The position numbers were made by a program, and so were the translations under genes. Under the pieces are notes generated by a model. The model made no database searches. It had not been told where the DNA came from and worked only from the letters and a program-made list of their open reading frames with translations. Of a stretch of 64,000 nucleotides of DNA, positions 43,746 through 53,064 are shown in pieces. Every line of letters begins with the position of its first letter. Position 1 is the stretch's first letter. The stretch comes from Staphylotrichum longicolle (lineage: Eukaryota; Ascomycota; Sordariomycetes; Sordariales; Chaetomiaceae): positions 12,028,001 through 12,092,000 of the forward strand of contig JAHCVI010000001.1 of the NCBI GenBank assembly GCA_019096155.1, read 5' to 3'.

Positions 43746-44892
43746 ATGGCCTTCTTCAAAAAGTTCGCCGACGGCCTGAGCGACGATCTCGGCCGCTTGG
43801 GCCTCGGCCCGGACAAGAAAGCTGACGACCGCAAGGACGAAGCGCATTCTTCCAGCCGCGACGGTGGCCAATACCAGGGATACGGCCAGTCCAGTCCTCA
43901 GCCCTACGGGGGTCAGGGCAACTACTATCCCCCGCCCCAGCAGCAGCAGCAGCACCAGCAGTCGGACTACTCGTCTCCTCCCCCCTCCACACCCTACGCC
44001 TACCCTCCCGAGGCCGGCCCTCGCCCGCCGCCGCCTTACACCCCGCCGTCGGACAAGCCTCCGATCCCCTCCGGATGGACCCCGCGTTGGGATGACAACC
44101 ACCAACGCTGGTATTGTAAGGAGCTCATCCCGTGACGATGCATGATGGGCAGATTGAACCTCGGGGCAAGCTAACATAACCCCAGACGTAGAGGAGGCTA
44201 CGGGCCGCTCGCAGTGGGAAGCTCCCGGCTACGACCACTCCCGTGCCCACGGAGATGACAGCCGCGGACACGGCTCAGCCCCAGGTGGCTACTCCGGTCA
44301 GGGCAGCCATCCTTACGGCGGTTATGACAGCCACCAGTCAGGCGGCCATGGCGAAGACCGTGGGGATCACAAGAAGGATAAGAAGAGCAGTAGTGGCATG
44401 CTGCTCGGTGCTGCCGGCGGCCTGGCGGTTGGTGCTGTTGCGGGCGCCGTGATCGCCCACGAACTCAGTAAGTCCACTCATAGCTCAGCCCATTCGAGAC
44501 TTTGACTTACCATCCCTACAGCCGAGGACTCCTCGGATGACGAGCGCCCCGCGCACCACAGCAGCAGCCACGCGGCCTACGCCGCGGCGCCCGCCGCCTC
44601 CTACGCCTACGCCCCAGCTCCTGCGCCAGCGCCAATTGTGTACGAGACCAACAACTACTACTACAACGACACTCCTCAAGACCCGCCCCCGGGTGTCATC
44701 CCCACCCACAACGCCTACGGTGAAGAGATCGACAGTAGCGACCGTGAGTCGCTCCGGGAGGCCCGTGACGACTACGAGGAGGCCCTCGAGGCCGCTGCCA
44801 GCTCGTCCGCAAGCAGTAGCGACCGCGAGGAGCTTGAAGAAGCGAGGGAGGAGTACGAGGAAGAGTACGAAGAGGCGTATTATGAGGACTGA
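43746..44892 (+). CDS. WW-domain / glycine-zipper protein
   Basis: Three exons (43746-44115, 44186-44467, 44522-44892) give 340 residues. The N-terminus MAFFKKFADGLSDDLGRL is amphipathic. A Pro/Tyr/Gln-rich region then leads to a WW domain, SGWTPRWDDNHQRWYYVEE followed by SQWEAP, with the first intron inside it. WW domains bind Pro-rich peptides. A 20-residue glycine-zipper segment (GMLLGAAGGLAVGAVAGAVI, about 204-223) could insert in a membrane. The tail is acidic, EEL/EEAREEYEEEYEEAYYED. I know this layout as a conserved but uncharacterised fungal family. The Pro-rich prodomain of the divergent metacaspase is a conceivable WW ligand, which is speculation. Confidence 0.8.
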
Positions 44893-45482
44893 GCAATGCG
44901 GTCCGCAGAACGTTCTTGGGGTGTTGCGCATTGATTTCCAAACGACATGGACGCAGAAAGAGATTCAGATATTTGCAACAGGGCAAAGAGCGACATAGAC
45001 ACAAGGTTGCTGAGAGGAAGAACTAAGATCCCGAGAAAGTTACTGAATTTCCAGTTAGTCATTTGCGATGTTTTAAAAGACGGCCCCCTTGCCCCTGGAC
45101 CCGAAACGCCATGTCTCGGTCGCAGACCCTTTACCCGGGGCCAACTCAATGGACACGCGGCTAATTCAAGTGTGGTGGTACCAGGTGATGTGTGCGATAA
45201 GGCTGTTCAAGGTTGTAAATGCCCCTCCGCTGCAATATGGAACCATGGGGTCGAAATAGATTGATCGAATAATGCGGAGCAACGGGCACCTCGTCGTGCT
45301 TCTAATCTATGCAGCTTGATGTTCCAGAAAACTGGTTGAAATATGACATGAGATCTGGATGTTGAATATTTCACCTCATGAAGAGATACATTCCCGAACT
45401 ACAATTTGCACCAGACTGATTGAACTTGATTTCCCAAACTGGTCCTGTTCAGCACAACAATAGTGAGATAAAGGAGGACAAC
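44893..45482. other. Intergenic, no gene seen
   Basis: 590 bp with no recognised features. Holds the promoter of the rhodanese-like gene. Confidence 0.5.
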
Positions 45483-46081
45483 ATGGCTGTTCACGACCAA
45501 GCGCACATGCACGGCCATGGACATGCCCACGAACATTGCTTGAAAATGGCCCGGCGAGAAGATGGCACGCCATGGTGGGCAGATTTCCCAGAGCCAAAAT
45601 CAGTTGCAGCCCAGGTCGAGCCAGCACACGTTCTTCGGCTTCTCGAGGAACAAGAATTGTTTGCAAACCACCCACGCGACTTCCTGATCGTGGATGCCCG
45701 CCGAGGCGACTGCACAGGGGGCACGGTGCGTGGCGCCATGAACCTGCCAGCTCACAGCTTTTATCCCACACGGAAGGCTTTGTACAATCTTTGCAGACAG
45801 GCCGGCATCACCAAGGTCATCTTCTATTGCGGTAAGAGAACCTGGTCCCTCGTGCTACCTAGCCATGTGTAGTCCAGTCGACGCTGACCCAACCCGCCTC
45901 AGGTTCATCGCTCGGCCGGGGCCCGCGCTGCGCTGCGTGGTTGCAGGACTATGTGCAGGAGGTCGGTGGCGACTTGGAGTCCGTCGTGATGGTTGGCGGC
46001 ATCCGGGGTTGGGTCGAGGCCTACGGCGGCAGGATGATGGACGGATATGTCGAGAAGGCGCAGCAGGCGGAGAATAGGTAG
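45483..46081 (+). CDS. Rhodanese/Cdc25-like phosphatase or arsenate reductase family
   Basis: Two exons (45483-45831, 45903-46081) give 175 residues. The rhodanese fold is recognisable from FLIVDARRGDCTGGTVRGA to a C-terminal GGIRGWVE. The active-site loop Cys116-GSSLG-Arg122 is CX5R, the Cdc25/Acr2 form, not the shorter loop of sulphur transferases, so phosphatase or arsenate-reductase chemistry is likely (compare yeast Ych1 and Acr2). The N-terminus is strikingly His-rich (HDQAHMHGHGHAHEH), a possible metal-binding tail. The gene is convergent with SmG, with only 219 bp between stops. Confidence 0.85.
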
Positions 46082-46300
46082 CGCTTGGATGATGGGTATC
46101 TTTGCTCCAACAGAACTGTCCTGTCTGATCCTTCCCTCCTTGACCCGTTTTGTCTCTTGTGCCGAGCTTGAACGCCAAAACCCCAAGAGCATGATCCCGC
46201 AGTATCCCATAGCAGAAAATCGTAACACCAGAATGGGCGTTGTTGGTCTCTTTCCACCCCAAGCCGCCTATCCGAAAAACGCGCCCGACAACCGGAGCTT

Positions 46301-46664
46301 TTAACGCCCGCCGCGCTCGTCACCGCCAATTCTCTCCAGTGCCTCGAGCATCACGACCGAGTTGCCGCGGATGACAACCATGCCGAGCTTCGCCTTCTCG
46401 CCGTTGTCCTTCTCCTCGACCGCGTCGTCGAGCACAATGTTCAGAAAGACCTATAACCACCAGCTGTCAGCCACCGCAATGCAACCACTTCGGAGAAGGC
46501 GCGTACATCGTAGCCACGGAGAACGCCAATGACCTTGCGGCTCCCGTTGAGCTGCACAAACAGCCGCTTGTCGAGGTACTGCAGTGGTGTGTTAGCGGAG
46601 GAGTTCAAACCGGAGGAATACTAGCCAGTTTCACCTTCTTGAGCTCTGGTTGCGCGGGCGCCAT
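46301..46664 (-). CDS. smg1: Small nuclear ribonucleoprotein SmG
   Basis: Core Sm protein of U1, U2, U4 and U5 snRNPs. Three exons (46664-46635, 46578-46507, 46450-46301) give 83 residues. Sm1 motif: KRLFVQLNGSRKVIGVLRGYD; Sm2: LGMVVIRGNSVVMLEAL. The short MAPAQPELKK start and the length fit SmG of other eukaryotes. The terminal GGDERGGR extension is small. The gene sits 242 bp from, and divergent to, the Ntr2-like splicing factor gene. Confidence 0.95.
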
Positions 46665-46775
46665 CTTGTCTTTGATTATGCGTCGCGGGCCGGGGTCTGG
46701 GCAAATGTTGGCGACGGTCTCAATCCAAGGTGGATGCACTGGCGCGGTCGACCTGCGGAAAGTTGCTGGGAATGA

Positions 46776-46808
46776 TGTCACGTGCTGCTCTGATAAGATA
46801 AGAGCAGC
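46776..46808. promoter_or_regulatory. Shared divergent promoter element (E-box and GATA palindrome)
   Basis: GTCACGTG (46776-46783) is followed by the 9-bp inverted repeat TGCTGCTCT (46782-46790) and AGAGCAGCA (46800-46808), flanking the spacer GATAAGATA with two GATA motifs. The element lies near the centre of the 242-bp region between smg1 and the ntr2-like gene. Function is inferred from position and symmetry. Confidence 0.5.
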
Positions 46809-46906
46809 AACCTTGCAGGCCAATTCCCCAGACACTGCAAGAGGATCGCAACGCGTTTCTCCTTGCACCGTCATCCAAATCGCCATAGTTTTCATTCTCC
46901 TTCACG

Positions 46907-48541
46907 ATGACCTCCTTTGGCGCAAAACGGAAGCCGCGTATCATCCAGAGCTTTGACGATGACGGCGAGGATCTAACACCCACGCCCAACAGTGGCGGGG
47001 AGGAGCATAGCGACCGTAAGTCTCAGACCACCACTGGACGAGCACCCCTCAAGAGCCCTCCGTTGCTGATGACTGGACCGACAAAGAGCGAGCAAGCTGA
47101 TGCGCTGCCGGCAGAATCAGCGCCCCCAGGGCGCATCAAGTTCGGCCGCAACAAACCCGCCAAGGCCTCCGCGTTGCGCAAGAGCATCCACCTCGACGAC
47201 GACGGTGAAAGCGAACCAGGCTCAGCATCGACGCCTCCTGCAACATCACGCGACGACGATGAAGACAATGGATCCGGCGCACCAGTTGTGGTGCGTCCAG
47301 CATTGGGTCGGTCCGGCTCGACGAAGGTAAAGAAGCGCCCCGCCTCATCCCGTCTCTCATTCGGGCCAAGCGAAACCGCTGCAGGCGAGGACGACGACGC
47401 GACAACAGGGGGAACGGTCAACAAGCCCTTCACACCCAAGAAGCCCCTCGGCCAACGCCTCCTCGAGAACAATGCTCTCCGCAGGACAACATCCCTCCAG
47501 AACCTCGCGAACAGCCTCCCCATGCGATTCGGCGGCCAGGACGAGGGGCCGAAATACAACAAGGAATATCTCGAGGAGTTGCAAAGTTCAACTCCCAACA
47601 CGCCGCAAAACCTGGCCTCCCTGCAGATACACGACGATGAGATGGAGCTGGACCAGTCCGAGCTGGAGGGCGCGCTGGTTGTGCAGTCCACAGAGGTGGC
47701 AGCTCCGCAGACCGCTGCGGCCGCAGGAGCCCACATTCTCACCGAAGCCGAGATTCGCGAGCGCAAGGAGCGTCGGGCGCGGCTCGCCAAAGAAGCCGAG
47801 TTCATCTCGCTCGACGACGGATCCGACGAAGAAGGATTGACAGGACAAGGCGGCAGGGTGACGGTGAACTTTTCCAAGAAGAAGAAAGAGTCCCGCTTGA
47901 TAGCCGAGGACGAGGACCTCGGTGAAGGGTACGACGAATTCGTCTCGGACGGCGGGCTGGCGCTCGGCAAAAAGGCCGAGCGGGAAGCGGCGCGGCGCCA
48001 CAGACAGGAGATGGCGGAGCTGATCAAGGCCGCCGAGGTTGGATCGGACGCGGAGAGCGACGACAGCGAGGCCGAGCGGCGGGCCGCGTACGAGGCTGCC
48101 CAGCGGCGCGCGGGCATGGACGGGCTCCACCGACATGAGCCTGACGTCGATATGGACGGTGCCACGGGACCAGATGCCATCCCGCGCATGAAGCCGCTGC
48201 CGAAGCTGGGCGAGGTACTGCAGCGGATGCGCGAGATTGTGCAGGGGCTGGAGGACGAGGTTACGCGGAAGCGGGCTACGATCGGCGGGCTCGAGAAGGA
48301 GAAGGAGGAGATCCTGGCGCGGGAGAAGGAGGTGCAGGAGATTCTGAACCAGGCCGGTGCCAAGTACCAGGAAGTTGTGGCGACCGCGGGCGGGAACGTG
48401 GGCGATGTAGCAAAGATGGTGGGGCAGTCGCCGCTGCGGCCACTGCCTCCGGGACTCGCGGGCGAACGCCCGACGGAGCGGGGACTTGAGAGTTTCGGGA
48501 CGACGCCCACAAGGCGGGACGATGTCGAAGATTTGCCTTAA
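46907..48541 (+). CDS. Ntr2-like spliceosome disassembly factor
   Basis: Single exon of 544 residues starting MTSFGAKRKPRIIQSFDDD, the typical opening of the family. The signature YNKEYLEELQSSTPNTPQNL (about 219-238) is the core of the Ntr2 / GCFC-associated domain. Ntr2 joins Ntr1 and the helicase Prp43 to take apart the lariat spliceosome. The remaining protein is acidic and Ser-rich N-terminally (GRIKFGRNKPAKASALRKS, a conserved basic patch), and from about 285 contains long charged helices, with a coiled coil near 430-480 (GLEKEKEEILAREKEVQEIL). The gene shares a promoter with smg1. The 495-residue antisense frame is a shadow. Confidence 0.88.
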   Translation: MTSFGAKRKPRIIQSFDDDGEDLTPTPNSGGEEHSDRKSQTTTGRAPLKSPPLLMTGPTKSEQADALPAESAPPGRIKFGRNKPAKASALRKSIHLDDDGESEPGSASTPPATSRDDDEDNGSGAPVVVRPALGRSGSTKVKKRPASSRLSFGPSETAAGEDDDATTGGTVNKPFTPKKPLGQRLLENNALRRTTSLQNLANSLPMRFGGQDEGPKYNKEYLEELQSSTPNTPQNLASLQIHDDEMELDQSELEGALVVQSTEVAAPQTAAAAGAHILTEAEIRERKERRARLAKEAEFISLDDGSDEEGLTGQGGRVTVNFSKKKKESRLIAEDEDLGEGYDEFVSDGGLALGKKAEREAARRHRQEMAELIKAAEVGSDAESDDSEAERRAAYEAAQRRAGMDGLHRHEPDVDMDGATGPDAIPRMKPLPKLGEVLQRMREIVQGLEDEVTRKRATIGGLEKEKEEILAREKEVQEILNQAGAKYQEVVATAGGNVGDVAKMVGQSPLRPLPPGLAGERPTERGLESFGTTPTRRDDVEDLP

Positions 48542-48790
48542 CCGCGGCCGGCTTTGTTAGGTTGTATATCAAAAACGACGACCAGGGATCTGGACGCTGC
48601 AGCTCACCCCAGTTTGTCTCCCAGCACGGGACGCTGAATGATAACCAAGTACATTGTATGCATTGACTGTCTAGAAAAAATGAATCCACGCCCTTCTGCC
48701 GTCCCGACGCCATGAATATGATACACCGTGAGAGCTCCCTTAACGAACACAACCCCAAAACCACCCAACCACTCACCATGACCCACATGA

Positions 48791-50127
48791 TTACTTAGAC
48801 CTGCTCACGCCCGCACCAATGACACCCGGCAGCTGTTCCTCTCCGACACTAAAGAGCAGACCAATGGCAAACGACACAGCGCCGACAATGGTGATGGTGA
48901 AGCCGGCAATCAGCCAAAAGGGCACGCTGATGTCCTCCTTCTGGCACATGTTGCCGCCCCAGTGCACCGTCTTGCGGCCCTGGGCGGGGGAGCCGTCGCC
49001 GCGCTCGACGGCCGTCGCCTTGCACACGCACACGAAGCAGCTCGCGGCGGCTGACGTGGTCGCGTTGCCGCTGCTGGCGTTTTGACGCAGCCGTGGCCGG
49101 ACACGAGTTGGTCTGCGTCATGCAGCTGTTCGCGGATTGGAAGCACTGCGGGAGGGGCTTGCTGCGGCGGGCGGCGGCGGCGGCGGGGGTGCTGGAACCG
49201 GGTCGTGCTGCCGCGGGCTTGGCGGTCGCATGGTTGGTGGTGTCCTCTTGGTCCGAAATGACCGTCTCGGCGTCGCGGCGGCGGCGGAGGTCCGAGGCTC
49301 CGGCGGCCGCGGCGCTCCAGTGGTTGAGCTTGGACGAGCGGGTTGACTCGGGGAAGACGGCAAGGAGGACCTCGAGATCGCCATCCTTGACAAACTTCTC
49401 TAGCCGGGAGAGGTTATCAAACAGGTCGTCGACCGTCTTGGGGGCCTGTATGGGGGGAGGTGTCAGCATGGTTGTCTGGCTGGGGCTGGGGCTGGGGGCG
49501 GGGTTCTCGAACCGTTCGCAGGTCGTATTTGACGACAGACGAAGGACCGGTCCAGCAGTCCGCCTCAAATGGGTTGAGCACCGCTGACAGCTCGCACTGC
49601 TGCGACGAAGCAACACCCATGCCCCGGAACAACGACATCAAATTGTTATTGGCTGTTGCCGAGGGAGGGTCGGCGACTGTGAAGGCGACCTGCTGGCCCA
49701 ACTGCTTCCTCAACCGGGTGGTGTCATCGGCCCCGGCACCCTCGACGAAGATAACAAGCTGCGAAGCATCTGACTTCTCCGGTTGCGTAAAGAGGGGCGC
49801 CGGGCTCTTGCCGAACCTCGCGATGTGGGCGACGGCGGCGTCGGTGTTGATGGAGCTGGGAATGTCGCGCAGGTCACTGCCGTATCGTTGCCTCGATATC
49901 TGGACGGGGTTGTTAGCGTCTGCAAGCGCAATGATAGAGCGCAAGCTGCGGGGTATGCTTGCCCTTTGCAGCAGGATGTGACGGGCGACTTCTTTGGGGA
50001 TGCTCGGTGTTTCGGGGGAGCTCTGCCATGACGACGACTGGAACACGAAGACGTCGGCGCTCGGCTGGGTTGCCGCAGCAGCAAGCCCAGATAGAGCCGC
50101 GGTGGTGATGCCGGCAATGAGCCTCAT
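48791..50127 (-). CDS. Vps3844 (DUF3844) family membrane protein, frame interrupted
   Basis: Type I membrane protein of the secretory pathway, named for a vacuolar-sorting role. Exon 1 (50127-49513) begins with a signal peptide (MRLIAGITTAALSGLAAAA) and a luminal domain with DVFVFQSSSW. A 67-nt intron with CTGAC branch (49512-49446) leads to exon 2 (49445-48791). The C-terminus carries the family's Cys-rich motif, QCFQSANSCMTQTNSC, then FVCVCK and a W-G-G-NMCQKEDISVPFWL stretch, followed by a transmembrane helix (AGFTITIVGAVSFAIGLLF) and a short tail ending GVIGAGVSRSK. Two one-base frame breaks lie in the Cys-rich part, near 49101 and in the T-run at 49080-49083. Adding one base at each restores the family sequence. 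Confidence 0.82.
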
Positions 50128-50695
50128 GATGTGGCCGGTCGAGGTTCTGTTCCGACTCCAAATAAGGCGACGGGATGCTGGTGGTGGATTGGGGTGGAGG
50201 TCGAAGTCGAGGCTGATGGCTGCTGGATGGCTGATGGCTGTGGATGGTTGGATTGTTGGCAGTGCTCGTTCGCAGTGCTGCATGGACCCTTGCACGCGGC
50301 ACAGCTCAAGAGCGTGGGAGACAATGGTCTGTGCACATCAGGCCCCACCCTGACCCCAGATTGAAAGAGGCCCGAATCGGATTTCGAAGCCAAGTCGCGA
50401 CAAGGGTCGAATCAAATCGAATGAAGATTCACCCGAACGCCTTGTCGCCTCGGCACCACCCGCCGACCACGATTTCAAGTTTGGCCGTCCAGCAGCAGGC
50501 ACTCGACGCTGCTCCTGAGTCCTGAACATACGGTACGGATTTTACGGCGCCGTCTCCAAGAAAGAGGGCCTTTACTCGACCAGGCACGATCCTCTGTCGC
50601 CGCTCGCGCAGGTTTCCGCGCCCGATCTAATCCCCCGCCATCCCACTCTCGCCTTTCCCCTTGGCCGCCGGGTTGGCGTGCCGACGTCCTCCGTC
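50128..50695. other. Divergent intergenic region
   Basis: 568 bp between the Vps3844 and probable mitochondrial protein genes. No motif recognised. Confidence 0.5.
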
Positions 50696-52117
50696 ATGTC
50701 GCGTCTATACCGTTCCATGCAGTCCCTTATGGGGTCCACGCGGATAGCATCCCGACTACCAGGCAGTCAGGCTGTCCTCGTACAAAGGGTCAAGATCAAG
50801 AAGGCCAGATCCATGACCCGTTTTCTGTAAGGAGACCAAACCTGTTCTGCCTCCTCCTCGACTATGTCTGTGCGGTTTCTGACTTCGACTCAATACAGGA
50901 GTACTGCGGTCAAAGGCGCCTTGGCCTTCCAACTGCTCATGTGGGCTCTCCGACCTGTCCCTGTCCCGGAGCAACACGATGACGACGACGATGAGGAGGA
51001 TGAGGAGCCGCGGTTCATACCCTTCCCCCTGACCACAATACAACACGAGCCCGAGCCCTACACGTTGGATGACCCAGAATGGCGAGAATTTGTGAGGATA
51101 TCCAGGGACAAGGAGTTTCAGAAAGAGATGCGAGGTAGGCGGTCTTCCCTGCCGCGCTCATTACTCCCGCCGCTAACGCGCTGTCTAGATCACATGGCCA
51201 ATCTCGCTCTGCAGGTGGCAGCGAACAATCCCATCTTTACCCAGAGATTTGGGCACGAGGTCAGGATAAGGAGATACTGGATGGATCTCGATTACCCGTA
51301 CAAGGCACCGCCGGTGTACGAGCGGTCCGGGTATGAACCCCCTTGTCCCCACCTGAACAAAGGGCGAGCACTGTTTGCTGACACGGCTGGCAGCATTTTG
51401 ATCACGAATGAAGCGCTGGAGTGGGCAACAATGCCCTGCGACCCGTGGACCGCCAAGATTCTGTCGCACGTGCTGTGGCCAAAGCCTGTTGCGCTGGGCT
51501 TCTGGGCGTTTGGCACGGCCATTGCCAAGGATCACTTCCACCAGGTTGCACAGCGCTTTGGATATGGCTCCGAGGACCCCGAGAGTGCCCATTTGCGGGC
51601 GAATCCGGGATTTCCCTCTCCCCTCCCAACATCTCATAATCCCGAGATCCAGAAAGCGCTCGAGCGGATCCGGCAAGGAACCACCCGGCGGCCCGAGGAG
51701 GTCAACGACCCGGGCTCCATGTCTGCATCAGCAGGCGCCTCGCCGCCCGTTCCTTCATCTCCGCGTGATAAAGCCCTCGGTGGGTCACAGGATCCGGCTG
51801 CCGGTCAGAACGAACAGGGCACGCCAGGGCAGAAGAAGAACGCCGAGGAGTCGAGACTCTCTTTGGCCAACACCGTGTCCGAGCCGTGGAAACGGTTTAC
51901 CGAAACGTACGCTCGGGAACGGAACAAGCTAAAGCCTGACCCGGCGCGTGGGAGCGTGTTTCTCTCCGGCCTTGTCGAATTGGAAACGCCCAAGGCCTGG
52001 GTCGTCATCGACGTTCTGGGGTGGTACAACCCAAAAACCAAGACGCACGACCCGGGAGCCGTGCGTATGTCATTTCGGAGGGTCCAGTACAAGGTGCAGA
52101 TGCCGCTGCAGAAGTAG
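50696..52117 (+). CDS. Uncharacterised protein, probably mitochondrial
   Basis: Three exons (50696-50826, 50899-51134, 51189-52117) give 431 residues. The first 44 residues are rich in Arg, Ser and hydrophobic residues with no acidic ones (MSRLYRSMQSLMGSTRIASR), a good mitochondrial presequence. Next come a possible membrane helix (GALAFQLLMWALRPVPVP) and an acidic stretch (DDDDDEEDEE). The C-terminal part ends with conserved-looking VFLSGLVELETPKAWVVIDV and FRRVQYKVQMPLQK, perhaps a beta-rich domain. I do not recognise the family. The placement is based on the presequence alone. Confidence 0.65.
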
Positions 52118-53064
52118 CCGTGTATAACTCCCCCACTCCAGTTTCCATCCACTTTGTCCATTGTTCAGCATGGGAGCCGGCGTTTGTGATTCAACCCGAC
52201 AAAGGGATCGAGGCGTTTACCTAGAAGATACCATAGAGGCATGGGACCAACAACGAGAGTCGTTTTTAGTGACCACAACATTGCTCTGTGATTTTGCGAT
52301 CGTTTGGAGACCGACGCCCAGATCGTCGACTGGGAGTTAACTGCCGCCGCGCCTGCTTCGGCGCAATCCATGCAGAATCCTACTCGACAGCCCGAGTCCG
52401 AGTGCGAGTCTGAGCGGGGCCGAGGAGAGCAGGAACACCAAAGGAAAGGGGCAAAGGACAACCCTCCACTGCCCAGTACGTCTCGTGCCCTCCGTGTTAT
52501 TGGCCTGTACAGCCGCTGTTTTAGTTTTTGTAGTCAAGTCACCCGGCTTGTTGTTGTGCACCATCGCCTGGTGTGATCAAGGCGAGAACAGGGGCTGGGT
52601 CAAAGGAGATTCCGCTTCTTTGAGGCTCGGATAGCCATGCGGTCCTTGGGTCAGAGCGGCAACAGACGGGACAAAGATTGGCCAGAAGGGAACCATATCG
52701 ATATGTACAATGTAACAGAGACAATAGCATTGTGCTCGGTCTGGCATGCCGAAAAGGGGCTATTCTCTTCCGAGACTCCTCCGCTTCGTCGATGGCCGAG
52801 TGTTGTATCCTGATATCAACAACAACCCAATCCTCAAACAAGACTGTTGTTCTCCGAGTCGAGCTTAATATTTAAGCAGAGAAACTCCTGAAGCAATGAG
52901 CCACCTATCAACCTTGGAGGCACACCTTCGAGACCGCATCTGCTACTCTTCGGTACATTTGTGGGCTACGAAGTTCGTCTCTGCTGCTACCGACAGTGCA
53001 GGGCTGCAATTCTTTACAAACCTTCATCACTACACATACATCCACATCCATATTGCCTGGAGCA
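52118..53064. other. Intergenic, no gene seen
   Basis: About 950 bp with only short open frames. Holds the promoter of the GT2 gene. Confidence 0.5.

Noticed and set aside
47023..48510. 495-codon frame on -
   Set aside because: Exactly antisense to the Ntr2-like gene and Ser-rich without domains.
49446..49512. Frameshift in Vps3844 exon 1
   Set aside because: A 67-nt GT-AG intron with CTGAC branch site explains the change of frame.
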